Origin: Protopterus annectens
Lineage: Eukaryota; Chordata; Ceratodontiformes; Protopteridae
Direction of reading: 5' to 3'
Length of the DNA stretch: 64,000 nt
Assembly: GCF_019279795.1 (NCBI RefSeq)
Contig: NC_056733.1
Location: 1,420,553,800-1,420,617,799, forward strand
Each line of letters begins with the position of its first letter. Within the stretch, counting starts at the first letter, position 1. Below are positions 44,148 to 54,865 of the stretch, in pieces. The position numbers were made by a program, and so were the translations under genes. Under the pieces are notes generated by a model. That model saw nothing but the letters and a program-made list of their open reading frames with translations, had not been told where the DNA came from and searched no databases.

Positions 44148-44960
44148 AACAAGGACCAAGGATCAGTTAAAAGTGACACAGATGGTATATATTTAGTGGT
44201 GACATACAACCAAGATACTAAGGGGATTCAAAACATTGTGATAAAAAACTGGAAGATGTTTTCTATTATGCCCAACAAACCCAGGGTATTTTCTAGACCA
44301 CTAAATTTGGGTTTAATAGAACCCCCAACCTAAAGGATATTTTTGAAAGGGGAAATACAAAACCTGTGGGCACAATATTAGGAACATATAAATGTGGCAT
44401 GTGTGGTCAATGCTCATTTATGTATAACCAAAACACACTTGCATTGGATTTCCCAAAAGTCACTTTTTACTCACAGGGGCGTTTTAGCTGTCATACTAAA
44501 GAGGTGATTTATTTAGCCCCCCTGGATTGAATGACCACCTTTCACTACCCCCAGCTCTTAAGTTAAAAGCAAACATATATTAACATTAATATAGAACAAT
44601 ATCCAGTTTTTAAGTGTTTTCTAAGTTTTTATACATATGTATATGTGTTACATGTGTATATATGTAAAATATTACAACATGTGAACATTTTGAATTTTTA
44701 AACATATTTTGAAGTTGGTGTTGTCTTTTTAAAAAAACAGTATGGTTTTTATGTAACAGCCAATCAGAGAGGTGCTGGGTGTGTCTAAATGGCTTTAGAT
44801 TCAAAGTTAGGTGATTCTGAAGACGTTTCTGGTGTGTTAGAAACGAAAGTGCTAAATCCTTTAAGTTGTATATTTTATTTGATATTAAAGTGTTGAATTT
44901 GATTGTTTGGGAGTCTTTTATTGGTACTGGAGCAGCAACTGAAGTGAATATTTGGTTATT
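44148..44960 (+). repeat. Penelope left direct terminal repeat (pLTR), internally deleted
   Basis: Starts AACAAGGACCAAGGATCAG and ends AGTGAATATTTGGTTATT, as does the right copy. Relative to the right copy it lacks about 245 bp at 44516-44520, removing the end of the endonuclease coding and jumping from GATTTATTTAGCCC to CCCTGGATTGAATGACC. It still contains the start of the C-terminal coding region, as expected for a pLTR. Confidence 0.9.
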
Positions 44961-45041
44961 GGTGTCTTTACACTTGAGTGTTTCACTTGAATTCTTGGTG
45001 TTTTTTGTTAATGTGGAATGGCTTTTTCCAGTGGCTGAGGA

Positions 45042-46141
45042 ATGCCCCAGACTGTAAGCCCGACTGGTAGGGCTAACCAAACTCTTGTAGGTGAGCTTAC
45101 AAGGCTCATTAATGAATTTTCACAAGAAAATGATGGTAACAGCATTTATCTAGATTTGGAGGGTTCTTTACCCTGTAACCAAGAAAATCGAGGTATGATG
45201 ATGTCACTTCTAGTCGTGATGATGTCACTTCAGGTCCAAAGATGAGGCACACAGCAGCAGGAAAGTAATGGAGCTGCTTCTAGCCAGGGAAATGGAACAG
45301 AACCTTTACAACATACTCAGAGTCATTTCTCCCATAACACTAATTCATTGAGTGGTTGGGAAAGGTATTTGGACATTAATATGGACTTGTGGTTAGGCAG
45401 AACAAACTTTAACTTTAACCCAGCACCTCCACAAGGTAATGAAACATATGTTGGTATGTGTTGTAAGTTAAAAGAAAAATTGTGTAAATTTAGAAGTTTA
45501 ATGGCTGACAATTGTTTTTAAATGACTGCATTAAAGTTAAACAAGTCCCTAAGGGACTTAGAATTAGTAAATTTCCTAATAATGTTTTCGAGGGAACTAA
45601 GTTTTTTAAAGATGTAGTAAATCTATTTAATGACTGTGGTTTAGCCCTTTTGAGGGTTATTATTAAGCATAATGAAAAAATGATGGATGTGTTAAAGAAT
45701 GATATTACAGCTCTGAATGTGAAAATACAGGAGGATTTATTGTTTACCTTAGAAGAAAATAAATGTAAATATGCATATATTTTTAAAGATGTTAAAGTTT
45801 TGGATGCAAAAAACTGGAAAAGGAAAATGGGTAAACTAGAGAGGGATACTAAGGACTATGCTGAGGGCACAGCCTATGTACTAAGGGAACATTTTAACCC
45901 ATGCAATGGTAGAGGGAACACTGATATGGATGGGTACAATAGTGGAGAAAATACAGAATTTGATAATAGGAACAATGATAGAGACACCCCCTTAGACAAT
46001 GGTCCTGTTAGAAGGTCAGAAAGAATTTGGAATCTTCCAATACAACCTATGTATGCACAAGCCACCAAGAGGGGACAGGGGAAACAGAGGGGGAAACAGC
46101 AGTTTTACCCACAACCGCAGAGGAGTTATTGGAACAGATAA
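45042..46141 (+). pseudogene. Penelope ORF N-terminal region
   Basis: Frames 45042-45245 and 45512-46141 lie between the left pLTR and the RT. The second has 209 codons: KVKQVPKGLRISKFP, a Lys/Glu-rich middle, EGTAYVLREHFN, then Asn/Asp-rich sequence and a basic end with RGQGKQRGKQQ. The basic tail could bind nucleic acid. N-terminal regions of Penelope proteins are poorly conserved, so I assign this by position only. Reading stops at the L2-like insertion. Confidence 0.55.
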
Positions 46142-46636
46142 CATCCTCTACACCTGCTTTTCCCTCAGGACTTTCTCTATCAACCACCACATACTAATTT
46201 ATTGCATGTACTACTATTCATAATATGCTAACCTCACCTACTGGCAGTTCTACTATAGTCTTGAAAACTCTATGGGAAAATTATACATACTCTCAAAAAT
46301 TCAAGTAGAAATTATTGGTCATACAACTAATGTGTCCTGCTACTACAATTTGCAGCTGCTACTACAATTTGCAGCTATAATACTTTTTTTCTCTATGTAC
46401 CTCTAAAACGTGCAGCTAAAACATTTTTCTTTCTCTATGTACTTCTAAAATGTTATGTTTGTCTCTGTTTGTGTGAAATGATGCTGTATGTGTTTAAATG
46501 CCTTTGTATGCCTTTGTATATTTACACACTCTGGAGCTTTTCTTCCCAGGCCTACACTGAAAATGGGCATTTATCCAGTCAGAATCTCCCGGTCAACAAA
46601 TGTAAAATAAAATAAATAAATAAAAATAAATAAATA
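46140..46636 (+). mobile_element. L2-like 3' end inserted in Penelope coding region
   Basis: It contains GGAGCTTTTCTTCCCAGGCC, CACTGAAAATGGGC and TCAACAAATGTAAAATAAA, then AAATAAAT repeats: the L2-like tail. The sequence upstream of the tail is 3' UTR, with a local 19-bp duplication (GCTACTACAATTTGCAGCT) at 46338-46376. Flanking AACAGA on both sides may be a short target duplication. Penelope coding resumes at about 46637. Confidence 0.72.
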
Positions 46637-46956
46637 ACAGAGGACTTATCTTTAGGGGAGGGGAGCTTTAACATGGACAATGAATAGCAAGTAGTAGGTC
46701 CCATTAATAAGATGGGGAATTTTCAGATTTATAATTATACCAATATTGAACTGAATGAGAGACATTTTAATTTGCTCAAAAAAGGTTTCAAATTCATTCC
46801 CAGCGAAAAAGGAAATATGGCTGAAACATTACTTGACATAAAAATGTTTGTTAGGAAAATGAATTTGGATGTATTACTTGGTGGTACGACTGAGTCAGAC
46901 AGTACGGACCAGTTGAAAAAGAAAAGTTCTAACAATCCTCCCCTTTATCTCAATTA
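46637..46956 (+). pseudogene. Penelope region upstream of RT
   Basis: The frame 46712-46957 reads ELNERHFNLLKKGFKFIPS and later LLDIKMFVRKMNLD. The pattern of an E-x-x-LLxKGLxFxP block followed by an FxRKLxL block is typical of Penelope proteins ahead of the RT. It is cut by the CR1 insertion after NNPPLYLN and continues at about 47936 with FEMVVCKEIRSYY. Confidence 0.75.
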
Positions 46957-47935
46957 AATTGACAAAGTTTGCAGATGACTGCAAACTGGGCGCCATAGTA
47001 GAAAACACATCTGACACAGATATCCTTCAGAAGGGTCTCACAGAAACGGATAACTGGTGCCAGAGCCATGGCCTAAAGTTAAATGCCAAAAAATGCATAG
47101 TCATACCCTTCGGGAAAAACAAGGTTACCCCTAGCTACCAAATAGGTGGCAATCCACTGAGCACAGAAGAAGTTATCAGGGACCTGGGGACCCAGGTTGA
47201 TAGTAGTCTGTCATTCGACACCCATGTAGCTAAAGTAGTTAGGAAGACCTTCTACATTGCCCACCTTATCATGAAGGGATTCTCATCTAGATCAAGGAGG
47301 TCATAGTCTCCCTATACTCATCACTCATCAGACCAATGATTGAGTACAATGCCCCATTCGAATGTATCTGACCCGACACTTGCAGCAGCTGGAGAGGCCA
47401 CAAAAGTTCCTCACCAAAAGGATAAAGGGTCTCAAACATCTGTCCTATGCTGCCCGACTGAAAGAACTCCAGCTCTATTCAGTCGCACCGCTTGCTCAGA
47501 GGTGACCTTTGCCTAACATACAAGGCCATGTCAAACCCAGATTTGATGAATATGCTTCACCTCAAAAATCTAGATCCGTCAGAGCCACAAGGGCGGAGAC
47601 TTAAACCTCGACACGGCTATTAATAGGACGTGCTGGAGGGATAGATTCATCACCCAAAGACTCCCTATGCTGTGGAATAAAATCCCGGTATATGTGAGGC
47701 AGAGCACCTCGCTGGCCTTGTTCAAGAGAAATCTTGGCCAATGGATGGGAGATCGCAGATATACCCCAGGGATTACCTCAGTGTCACTGCTCGACAGAGG
47801 CACAGCAAAATAATGGGTATAGTTCCCCATACTAAAGGGGTGGCGTAAGCCACAAAACTATGGGCTAGGCTTGTAAATGCCCTCGGGCAGATAGCCTAGT
47901 ATGAACCTATGAACCTATGAACCTAAACAACTTTG
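46957..47935 (+). mobile_element. CR1-family LINE, 5'-truncated, inside Penelope
   Basis: It starts inside the RT at the FADD box (LTKFADDCKLGAIVE) and runs through WCQSHGLKLNAKKC, RDLGTQVDSSLSFDTHV and RKTFYIAHLIMKG. Frame changes lead to C-terminal blocks near 47340-47810 with WMGDRRYTPGI-like sequence. The end is GGGCTAGGCTTGTAAATGCCC, GATAGCCTAGTATGAACC and three CTATGAAC units. Penelope coding on either side joins up when it is removed. Confidence 0.85.
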
Positions 47936-49206
47936 AAATGGTGGTATGCAAAGAAATCAGATCATACTACAATAGCAGAAAGGTGTATAACAAGGTAAAC
48001 TTGACAAAAGATGAGAAGGAAGTTATGTCAGAAATTTATAATAATAAGGAGGTTCGTATTATGAAACCTGATTGGGGGGGGCAGTAGTTATGATGCAGCA
48101 GTGGCAATATTCAGCAAAAATGCATGATTTGTTAAACAGTGATGGTAGATACAACTAGGTATCTCAGAACCAAGTTAATATAACCTGTCATAGAACAGAC
48201 ATTATTCTAGAGGACAACTTGTTACAAGGGGCCATAACAAAACAGTTGTATGACTTTTTTTGTATCTAAACCATACTTTCCAAGCATTTTTGGAATACCC
48301 AAAGTTCATAAGAACTATATGAACCCCTCCCCCCAGACCCATTGTATCATCTACTGGGTCAAAAACACAGCCTCTAGCTATATACATTGACAAAAAGTTG
48401 AAATATTGTTTTCATTTATACCCCCAGATACTAAAAGATTCATGGGATTTTTTGAACAAGATGGGACAAGTAGAATTTAACAATGACTTTTTGTTTATAA
48501 CCATCGATTTCAAGGACCTTTTTTCAGTTATTCCCCACGAGAGAGGTCGGCAGTGGTTTGAAGAAATGTTACTGGAGTTTGAATTTTTGCAACACTCTGA
48601 TTTTAGGACTATTCTAGAAAGCATGGAATTGGTATTAAAAAACAATTTCATATATTTCCAGGGTGAGTTATACCATCAAATGGATGGGGTTGCTATGGGT
48701 GCGAGATGCGCACCCATATTTGCAAATATATTCCTATTAAACTGGGAAAAACACTATATTTTTGAGTTACGGTACAAAGATTACATCAGGATTTATTTCA
48801 GAATTTGGACAATATTTTTATTTTGTGGAAAAGGTCCCCACAAAATACAGAAGGTTTCATAGAATATATAAATAACACCACAGAATTTTTGAAGTTCACA
48901 CATGAAACCAGAGAAATCAAAGTACATTATTTAGATGTGACCATTATGAAGGACAATACTAATGGGAAATATATTTCAAGACTATATAGAAAGGAATGTT
49001 TCTCAAACTCATATCTTTATTATGAAAGTAACCATCCTTACAAACAAAAGAAAAATGTAGTGAAAGGACAAATGATACGGGCAGCCCGTATGACTTCTAA
49101 TAAAGATGAATCGGTGAAAGAACTGGATTATATTGCGGGAATGTTTTGTGAGAGGGGATACCCCCATAGCATGGTTAAAACTATCAAAAAAAGAAGTAAG
49201 TTCTAA
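47936..49206 (+). pseudogene. Penelope reverse transcriptase
   Basis: Blocks in order: NLTKDEKEVMSEIYNNKEV, IMKPDWGG (the IxKxADKGG motif, decayed), FPSIFGIPKVHKNY, IDFKDLFSVIPHERG (motif A), NNFIYFQGELYHQMDGVAMG and ARCAPIFANIFLLNWE. A frameshift follows, then LDNIFILWKRSP (motif C, with LDN where Penelope RTs have DD), IKVHYLDVTIMK, and QMIRAARMTS and ERGYPHSMVK. Frames are 48398-48862 and 48805-49206. Penelope RTs are telomerase-like and need no APE or RLE domain. The Asp-to-Asn change and shifts would abolish activity. Confidence 0.9.
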
Positions 49207-49265
49207 GGGGATGGGGAAATAAATATATACCCCTATTAAACTATGAAAGCAACAATAACAATAGA

Positions 49266-50336
49266 AACAAGGACCAAGGATCAGTTAAAAGTGACACAGA
49301 TGGTATACATTTAGTGTTGACATACAACCAAAATACTAAGGGGATTCAAAACATTGTGACAAAAAACTGGAAGATGTTTTCTAGATGTTTATGCCCAACA
49401 AACCCAGGGTATTTTCTAGACCACTAAAGTTTGGGTTTAAGAGAAACCCCAACCTAAAGGATATTTTTGAAACGGGAAATACAAAACCTGTGGGCACAAT
49501 ATTAGGAACATATAAATGTGGCATGTGTGGTCAATGCTCATTTATGTATAACCAAAACACACTTACATTGGATTTCCCAAAAGTCACTTTTTACCCACAG
49601 GGGCGTTTCAGCTGTCATACCAAAGGGGTGATTTATTTAGCCCATTGTAAGGTATGTGGTTCCTACTACATGGGGAAGACTGAACGTACATTGAGGCAGA
49701 GGATGTACATATGATATAAACCAGAAAAGGAAACCAGTGCCCTTTATAGGCACTGTCTGCAGTGTCCCCAAGCAGACTATAAGTTTTGGGTTATAGAGAA
49801 AGTTACTCAACAAGAAAGGGGAGGTGACTGGGAATCTAAGCTAGAATTTAGAGAACTTATTTGGCAATTACAACTTGATGCCTTTGTCCCCCCTGGATTG
49901 AATGACCAACTTTCACTACCCCCAGCTCTTAAGTTAAGAGCAAACAGATACTAACATTAATATAGAACAACATCCAGTTTTTTAAGTGTTTTTAAGTGTT
50001 TTCTAAGTTTTTTATACATATGTATATGTGTTATAAGTGTATATATGTAAAATATTACATGTGAACAATTTGAATTTTTAAAAAATATTTTGAAGTTGGT
50101 GTTGCCTTTTTAAAAATGTATGTTTTTTATGTAACAGCCAATCAGAGAGGTGCTGGGTGTATTTAAATGGCTTTAGATTCAAAGTTAGGTGATTCTGAAA
50201 ATGTTTTTGGTGTGTTAGAAACAAAAACGCTAAATCCTTTAAGCTTGTATATTTTATTGGATATTAAAGTGTTGAATTTGATCAGCTGGGAGTCCTTTAC
50301 TGGTACTGGAACAGCAACTGAAGTGAATATTTGGTT
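49266..50336 (+). repeat. Penelope right direct terminal repeat (pLTR)
   Basis: This 1071-bp copy starts AACAAGGACCAAGGATCAG and ends AGTGAATATTTGGTTATT, abutting the right target duplication. It includes the endonuclease coding region and a 3' UTR with AATCAGAGAGGTGCTGGGTG. It is undeleted relative to the left copy. Confidence 0.9.
49385..49935 (+). pseudogene. Penelope GIY-YIG-like endonuclease region
   Basis: The frame 49385-49714 has CGMCGQCSFM, a Cys cluster, then GVIYLAHCKVCGSYYMGKTE, with Y-x-x-GKT as the YIG-like half and GVIYLAHC as the GIY-like half, followed by RTLRQRM. After a stop the C-terminal helix region reads SKLEFRELIWQLQLDAF and PPGLNDQLSLPPA, which is in another frame. 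This domain, at the C-terminus of Penelope proteins, cleaves DNA during insertion. It overlaps the right pLTR, so its 5' half is repeated at 44.2-44.5 kb. Confidence 0.85.
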
Positions 50337-50350
50337 ATTACTAAAGAAGT
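50337..50350 (+). repeat. Target-site duplication, right copy (Penelope element)
   Basis: ATTACTAAAGAAGT, identical to 44134-44147. Confidence 0.92.
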
Positions 50351-51635
50351 GTAAATGTCAAACTCTTCAGCACAAACTCTTTTTACAGTGGTAGTATCCT
50401 TTAGGTTCTAGGTCTTAAATTGTATGTTATAAGTCACAGAAAACACAGTAACTATTACATTTGTAATATTTTGCAAACAACTCACAGTATCTCAGCAAAC
50501 CCTCAAGTTACACATACTGTCAGCAGCATTTTATTAATCTAGCTAAGCATTTCCTATGAGGCTATGGAGTTCTGTGTTACTTGGTTGTCAAGATATTTAG
50601 AAAAATGTGAAAATGATGTCTATATAAATTAATATAATAAAAACAACAGTTAAAATCTATTTATCTGCACTAGACAGAGTTCAAATATTAATGCAATTGA
50701 GTTTGCTATTGTGTAAGCTTTAAGATAAAATCTTTTAAAACCTTGTACATAACATGGTTTTGAAATTATTGATGCAAGTGGCATCAATATTTGTTAACTG
50801 CAGATGCATCTGAAGTTGTCATTCGGATGTAATGAGGTATAGGAAAGAGAAAGGGTTGGGAAGCTTGTAAGTGAAAGATCGACTTTGATATAGATTTTAA
50901 CTGAGGCTAGATTAGAAACTGCTGTTCAAAAGGGATATGGCTGTATGGCTCATGATTTTGAAACAAAGTTAGGATTTTTTGCTTGGAAGTGTTTTTATAC
51001 AGATTTTTATACATTGAGAAGACTTAAGAGAATTTTTTCTTCAGGGTGACAGCCAATAAAGCAGAGAGAGAAATAACTAGGAACATGTTTTTTTTGGAAA
51101 TGTAATCAGTTACCAGATTTTAATTTATTTCTACTGAGTACTTTGCCAGAAATGTTGTGGGAGCAAATGGCTGTAACTAAGGAATTGATTTTTTGTGCTA
51201 GGATATAGGATCTGAAATGACCAGATATGGTAAGTTCTTGCTAAGTTTAATGTTATTGGCTGCCAAAAAAGTAATTATTAGAAAATGGAAATCAAATTCT
51301 AAACCAACTGCAAATTAAATAGTGAATACTGTAAAAGAGATAAAAGAACTATAGCCAGGATCTTTAGGAAATGTATGGATGGAGGGGATATTTAGAAAAT
51401 ACTACAGTGAAATAAATGTAATTTGTGGGAATAATATATGCAGAATAATGCTGAGGAGGAGGAGTAAAGTTTAAGGGAAGGCAGGAATTAAACAATTTAT
51501 GTAAAGTTGGAGTGAATGATAACTGTTAACAAGAAAACATACAAGTATAATGCACAATAATGAAAATGTTTGTTATGGTTAGATTTTTTTCTATTATTGT
51601 GTGTCTAACTATGCCATTATCTAATTTATTAAATG
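50351..51635. other. Unassigned AT-rich spacer
   Basis: No recognisable domain, repeat tail or tRNA-like head. Confidence 0.5.
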
Positions 51636-51639
51636 TGTT

Positions 51640-51875
51640 AGAAAAAGGCCTTAGACATTGTCAACCACCACAATCTAATCCAAAAACGGCAAGAAATTGA
51701 CTGGACTACGGTAGTACTGCCCAAGTTCACATTATCTCCTCAAGACAGAGACCAATGTCTTGATAAAATACACTTTTCAACCAATTGTCAAAAATACTAG
51801 AGTGTACCACAAGACTCATTTCTTGGTCCACTTTGGTTTATTTCTCATCATCACTAGCAGCATGAATCAACATAT
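51640..51875 (+). repeat. L2-like RT fragment
   Basis: Plus-strand reading KALDIVNHHNLIQKRQEI (motif A region, KAFDxVxHxxLL) and VPQDSFLGPLWFISHH (GVPQGSFLGPLLF). Stops lie between them. A short, old piece. Confidence 0.6.
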
Positions 51876-51884
51876 TGGAAATAT

Positions 51885-52100
51885 GTTTTATTTATTTTGT
51901 TAGTTACATTTTGTTGACAGGGTTAGCTATGCTGGGTGGCTGCCCATTTTCAGAAAGGACTCAAAAAATATACCAAATAATTTTACAGAACTTAAAGCAG
52001 CAACACAATAAAAGCATTACATAAAGTATGGCAGTACAAATCTGAAAGCTAAATTATACATAATTCACAATTAAATAATTAAAACCAATTCAATGGCATA
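51885..52100 (-). repeat. L2-like or V-SINE 3' tail
   Basis: On the minus strand: CTTTCTGAAAATGGGCAGCC, then GTCAACAAAATGTAACTAAC and AAATAAA, the shared L2/V-SINE tail. The part upstream is unassigned. Confidence 0.5.
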
Positions 52101-52149
52101 TCTGAAAGAAAATACAAAAATTAAAAACATTCTATTTGTAAAAGATTCA

Positions 52150-52372
52150 TTAGTCAGTTGGTGCAGATAGTTAAGGCTGTAAGCTGTAGTTCATATAGTA
52201 CATGGTTTGATTCCCTCAGCTCTCATTTGCCTACTGTGCGACCTTCAGCAAGTCATTTAACTAAACATTGCTCCCAGATTGCCCCTGAAATGGGACTGTC
52301 CATCCAGTAGGCCTAGCTGGTTAAAAATGGGTATTATTATTATTATCATTATTATTATTATTATTATTATAA
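52150..52372 (+). mobile_element. CORE-SINE, MIR-like
   Basis: A tRNA-like head (AGTTGGTGCAGATAGTTAAGG, then ACATGGTTTGATTCCCTC) is followed by CTGTGCGACCTTCAGCAAG and TCATTTAACTAAACATTGCTC. These resemble the MIR core CTGTGTGACCTTGGGCAAGT and TCACTTAACCTC. Next come CCCTGAAATGGGAC and a GTTAAAAATGGGTATTATTATTATT end, like the MIR GGG-ATAATAATA tail. This is a CORE-SINE related to the MIR group. Confidence 0.7.
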
Positions 52373-52835
52373 AAGAAATAAAAATGCATGCTTAAGTCAT
52401 TATAGAAAATGCTATATATGGGGAGAATGGAGTAGATTAAGTGGGAGTAGGAGCAAATAAATGAACAGTGGCAAAAAAAGTAGTAAACTGATAAAGTTAT
52501 TAAAGCTATACTTGGAAGGTGGAATCAGGCAATATTTTAATTAGTAGAAATGCTGAGCAGAGTGTGTTGCAAAGGGAAAGATGAATTTAGAGGGAGAGAT
52601 TGTAAAAGAAAGGAAGAGTTTGTTATGTTAGTAGTACTCTAAGACTGCATTGCATTAGACAAGCAATAGCTGTTATTAATTGATAGATTAGTGATGCCAT
52701 ATTTGAGTCATGCTTTTAGATTGAGAAGATGGGATTTCCATGTATTTTTGAAGGGGGCAGGGTTATCTCTTAACTGAGTATGTAGGTGATTTAACTCTGG
52801 TCCACTCTACATATACTTTTGGAAAACTAAAATCA
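52373..52835. other. Unassigned AT-rich spacer
   Basis: Nothing recognised. Confidence 0.5.
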
Positions 52836-52974
52836 GATTCCAAATAATATTGGCTTTGAATATGTTAAGAACTATTTATTTAGACACAGTGACTACAGTC
52901 ATCAGTTGGTAGATTTAGCTTGTACATTTATGGAGATAACACTAGAAAATAATATCTTTACTTTTGATGGGAAG

Positions 52975-53585
52975 TATTCTTTGCAGAAGGTGGCATAGCT
53001 ATGGACACTTCTATTGCCAATAGCTATGCCAATATGGTCATGGCTTTATGGGAGGGGGACTATATGTTCAAGATGAGTCGGTATGCCTGATATGTCCATT
53101 TTTATTGTCGATTTGTCAATGATTTATTTTTCATATGGTTAGGCAAACAGAATGAGCTACATATGTTTCTTGATTGTTTAAACAAAACTACAACATTTTT
53201 GAAATTTTGTATCTTTTTTTCTAGTACAAAGATTAATTATTTAGATGTTTATATCAACAGATTAGATAGTAGTGATCTTGATACAGGTGTTTATAGAAAA
53301 CCTTGTTATAAGAACACCCTTTTGCATAGACGTAGTATGCACCCTACCTATGTCTTCTGGAATATAGCAAAGTGGCAATGGTTGACGGCCTCCAGGCTCA
53401 ATACATGTGAAGAAGGATTCAACCTGGAGTTATCTAGTCTTAAGAATAGACTTGTGATGAGACGGTACAAGGAGGCAGAAATTAAGGATATACTTAATCA
53501 GATACCTACATTAAGACATGATATAGCACATCCTTATTTCGCTGAGCAGACTATGTTTGTTACAACAATGATCTTGGTAAATTGA
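52975..53585 (+). pseudogene. Penelope RT C-terminal part (second copy)
   Basis: Blocks are GGIAMDTSIANSYANMVMALWE (the GxAMGTxxAPxYANLxMxxWE motif), FVNDLFFIWLG (motif C, VND for DD), NYLDVYINR, DTGVYRKPCYKNTLL and RRSMHPTY. Then comes a Lys/Glu-rich helix region with MRRYKEAEIKDIL. The frame 53163-53585 is open for 140 codons. The first Asp of motif C has been changed, so activity is unlikely. Confidence 0.8.
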
Positions 53586-53689
53586 GAACGATCAGTGTTC
53601 CACTTCACTTTACTAGTGATACAAGGGGGATTATGGAAGTTATAAAGAAACATTAGGGTATTCTTATGGGTCATTAATGAATAAGAGAG

Positions 53690-54180
53690 GTGGTAGGGGA
53701 AACACTGTGTTTCATTTACAATAATAATAAGTGTTTAAAGAGAATGTTATGTTATCCAAAGGACTCTACTGACAAAAGACAGTATAAGACAAACAATGTT
53801 ACACAACCATGTTTGAAATGTAACTTTTGTTGCCATATAGATAGCAGTGGTTCTTTTAAACATCCAGATACAGGATAAAAATATGTTTTTAATATTGATG
53901 CGAATTGTTTGAAATTTCAGTCCTTCTATGTTGGTAGGACTGATTGAATGTTACAAGATTACATAAGGGAACATTTATGCAATATTTGTATACATTCTAC
54001 TAATAATGCTCTTTCTAAACACATTTTGAATATTGATGAACAACATGTATGTAAGTTTCTAGTCACTGAGATGGTTAAACCAGGCATGTGCCAAGGAGAT
54101 ATAAGGAACATGACAGAAACTAGGGAGGTTAGATGGATTATCAGGTTGAGGATGGATTAAGGTAAAGGTTTAAATGAAAA
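53690..54180 (+). pseudogene. Penelope GIY-YIG-like endonuclease region (second copy)
   Basis: The 53690-53878 frame has CLKCNFCCHID, a Cys cluster. After stops, LKFQSFYVGRTD (YVGRT, the YIG-like half), YIREHLCN, ALSKHI and the end region with GDIRNMTETREVRWIIRL follow. The order matches the first Penelope copy. Stops occur at about 53876 and 53945. Confidence 0.75.
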
Positions 54181-54447
54181 AGTATCTTTAAAACCTGTTT
54201 TAAAAGGATGCAGCTTAAAGAACTGACAACATTATTTTATTATTGTTTTTATGAGTTTTTGATAAACGGATATTTATGTTATTCAGTACGGGGACTGATG
54301 CAATGCTATTTTGTTACATTTATTCAGTTACTGAATGTTGATTGGTTTACATGTGTCTGAGTTCTGATTTAAAGACACGGTTTATTGATTGTACTTTTAA
54401 TTGTCTGATGAAGCTGTATGTGAAAGAGCTTACCTTTTTTACTTGAA

Positions 54448-54765
54448 CTAAACTCTTGTTTTATCGCCTAAACTCTTTTTATGGTTCCTTTGGCCATGTG
54501 TTACTCTGTGGTTCTTTTTTCTTTTATAAAATAATCTTTTATCTATTTTACTAAGATATTCCTTATTTCTATGGCTATAATATCCATACAGAATCATATC
54601 CATATTTATTTCATTTACCTTCTTTATATTTTCAAAGACATTTTCTTTACACAGTTTTTCACACAATTTTGCAACCCTTATGCATTGTAAGAAAACATGT
54701 TCTGTAGTTTCTTCTTTACCACAATATATGCAAACTCTTTCATTGATTTATTTTTATATGGCATA
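54448..54765 (-). pseudogene. LINE C-terminal region with CCHC-like motif
   Basis: The minus strand reads CIYCGKEETTEHVFLQC (C-x2-C-x7-H-x4-C) and then the frame 54448-54666, KLCKENVFENIKKVNEIN and LYGYYSHRNKEY. This is typical of the end of a LINE ORF2. It joins the RT at 55.4-56.1 kb on the same strand, separated by the inverted segment. Confidence 0.6.
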
Positions 54766-54865
54766 TTTCTCTTTACTGGTAATGTATTAATCCCTAATCC
54801 CCATAAAAAAATCTTGACATTCTACTTGCTTATTACACCATTCTTTTCATACTTTTTTGGTTTAT

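Larger units (their letters stand above)
44148..50336 (+). mobile_element. Penelope-like element with direct terminal repeats, two nested insertions
   Basis: The plus-strand element carries an N-terminal coding region, a Penelope-type RT and a GIY-YIG-like endonuclease region. Its ends are direct repeats (44148-44960 and 49266-50336) with the LTR-like layout known as pLTRs. An exact 14-bp duplication, ATTACTAAAGAAGT, flanks it. An L2-like tail (about 46140-46636) and a CR1 (about 46957-47935) are inserted between coding blocks. Removing both leaves about 4.7 kb. It is inactivated by frameshifts and an RT motif C change. Confidence 0.9.
52840..54430 (+). mobile_element. Penelope-like element, second copy, partial
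   Basis: A truncated plus-strand Penelope copy with the RT end and the GIY-YIG-like region. It is distantly related to the copy at 44-50 kb, so it is a different Penelope subfamily. No terminal repeats or target duplication were identified. Confidence 0.78.

Noticed and set aside
44148..50336. The direct terminal repeats as LTRs of a retrovirus-like element
   Set aside because: The coding region has a Penelope RT and a GIY-YIG-like domain, with no gag-protease-integrase, primer binding site or TG...CA ends, and the target duplication is 14 bp.
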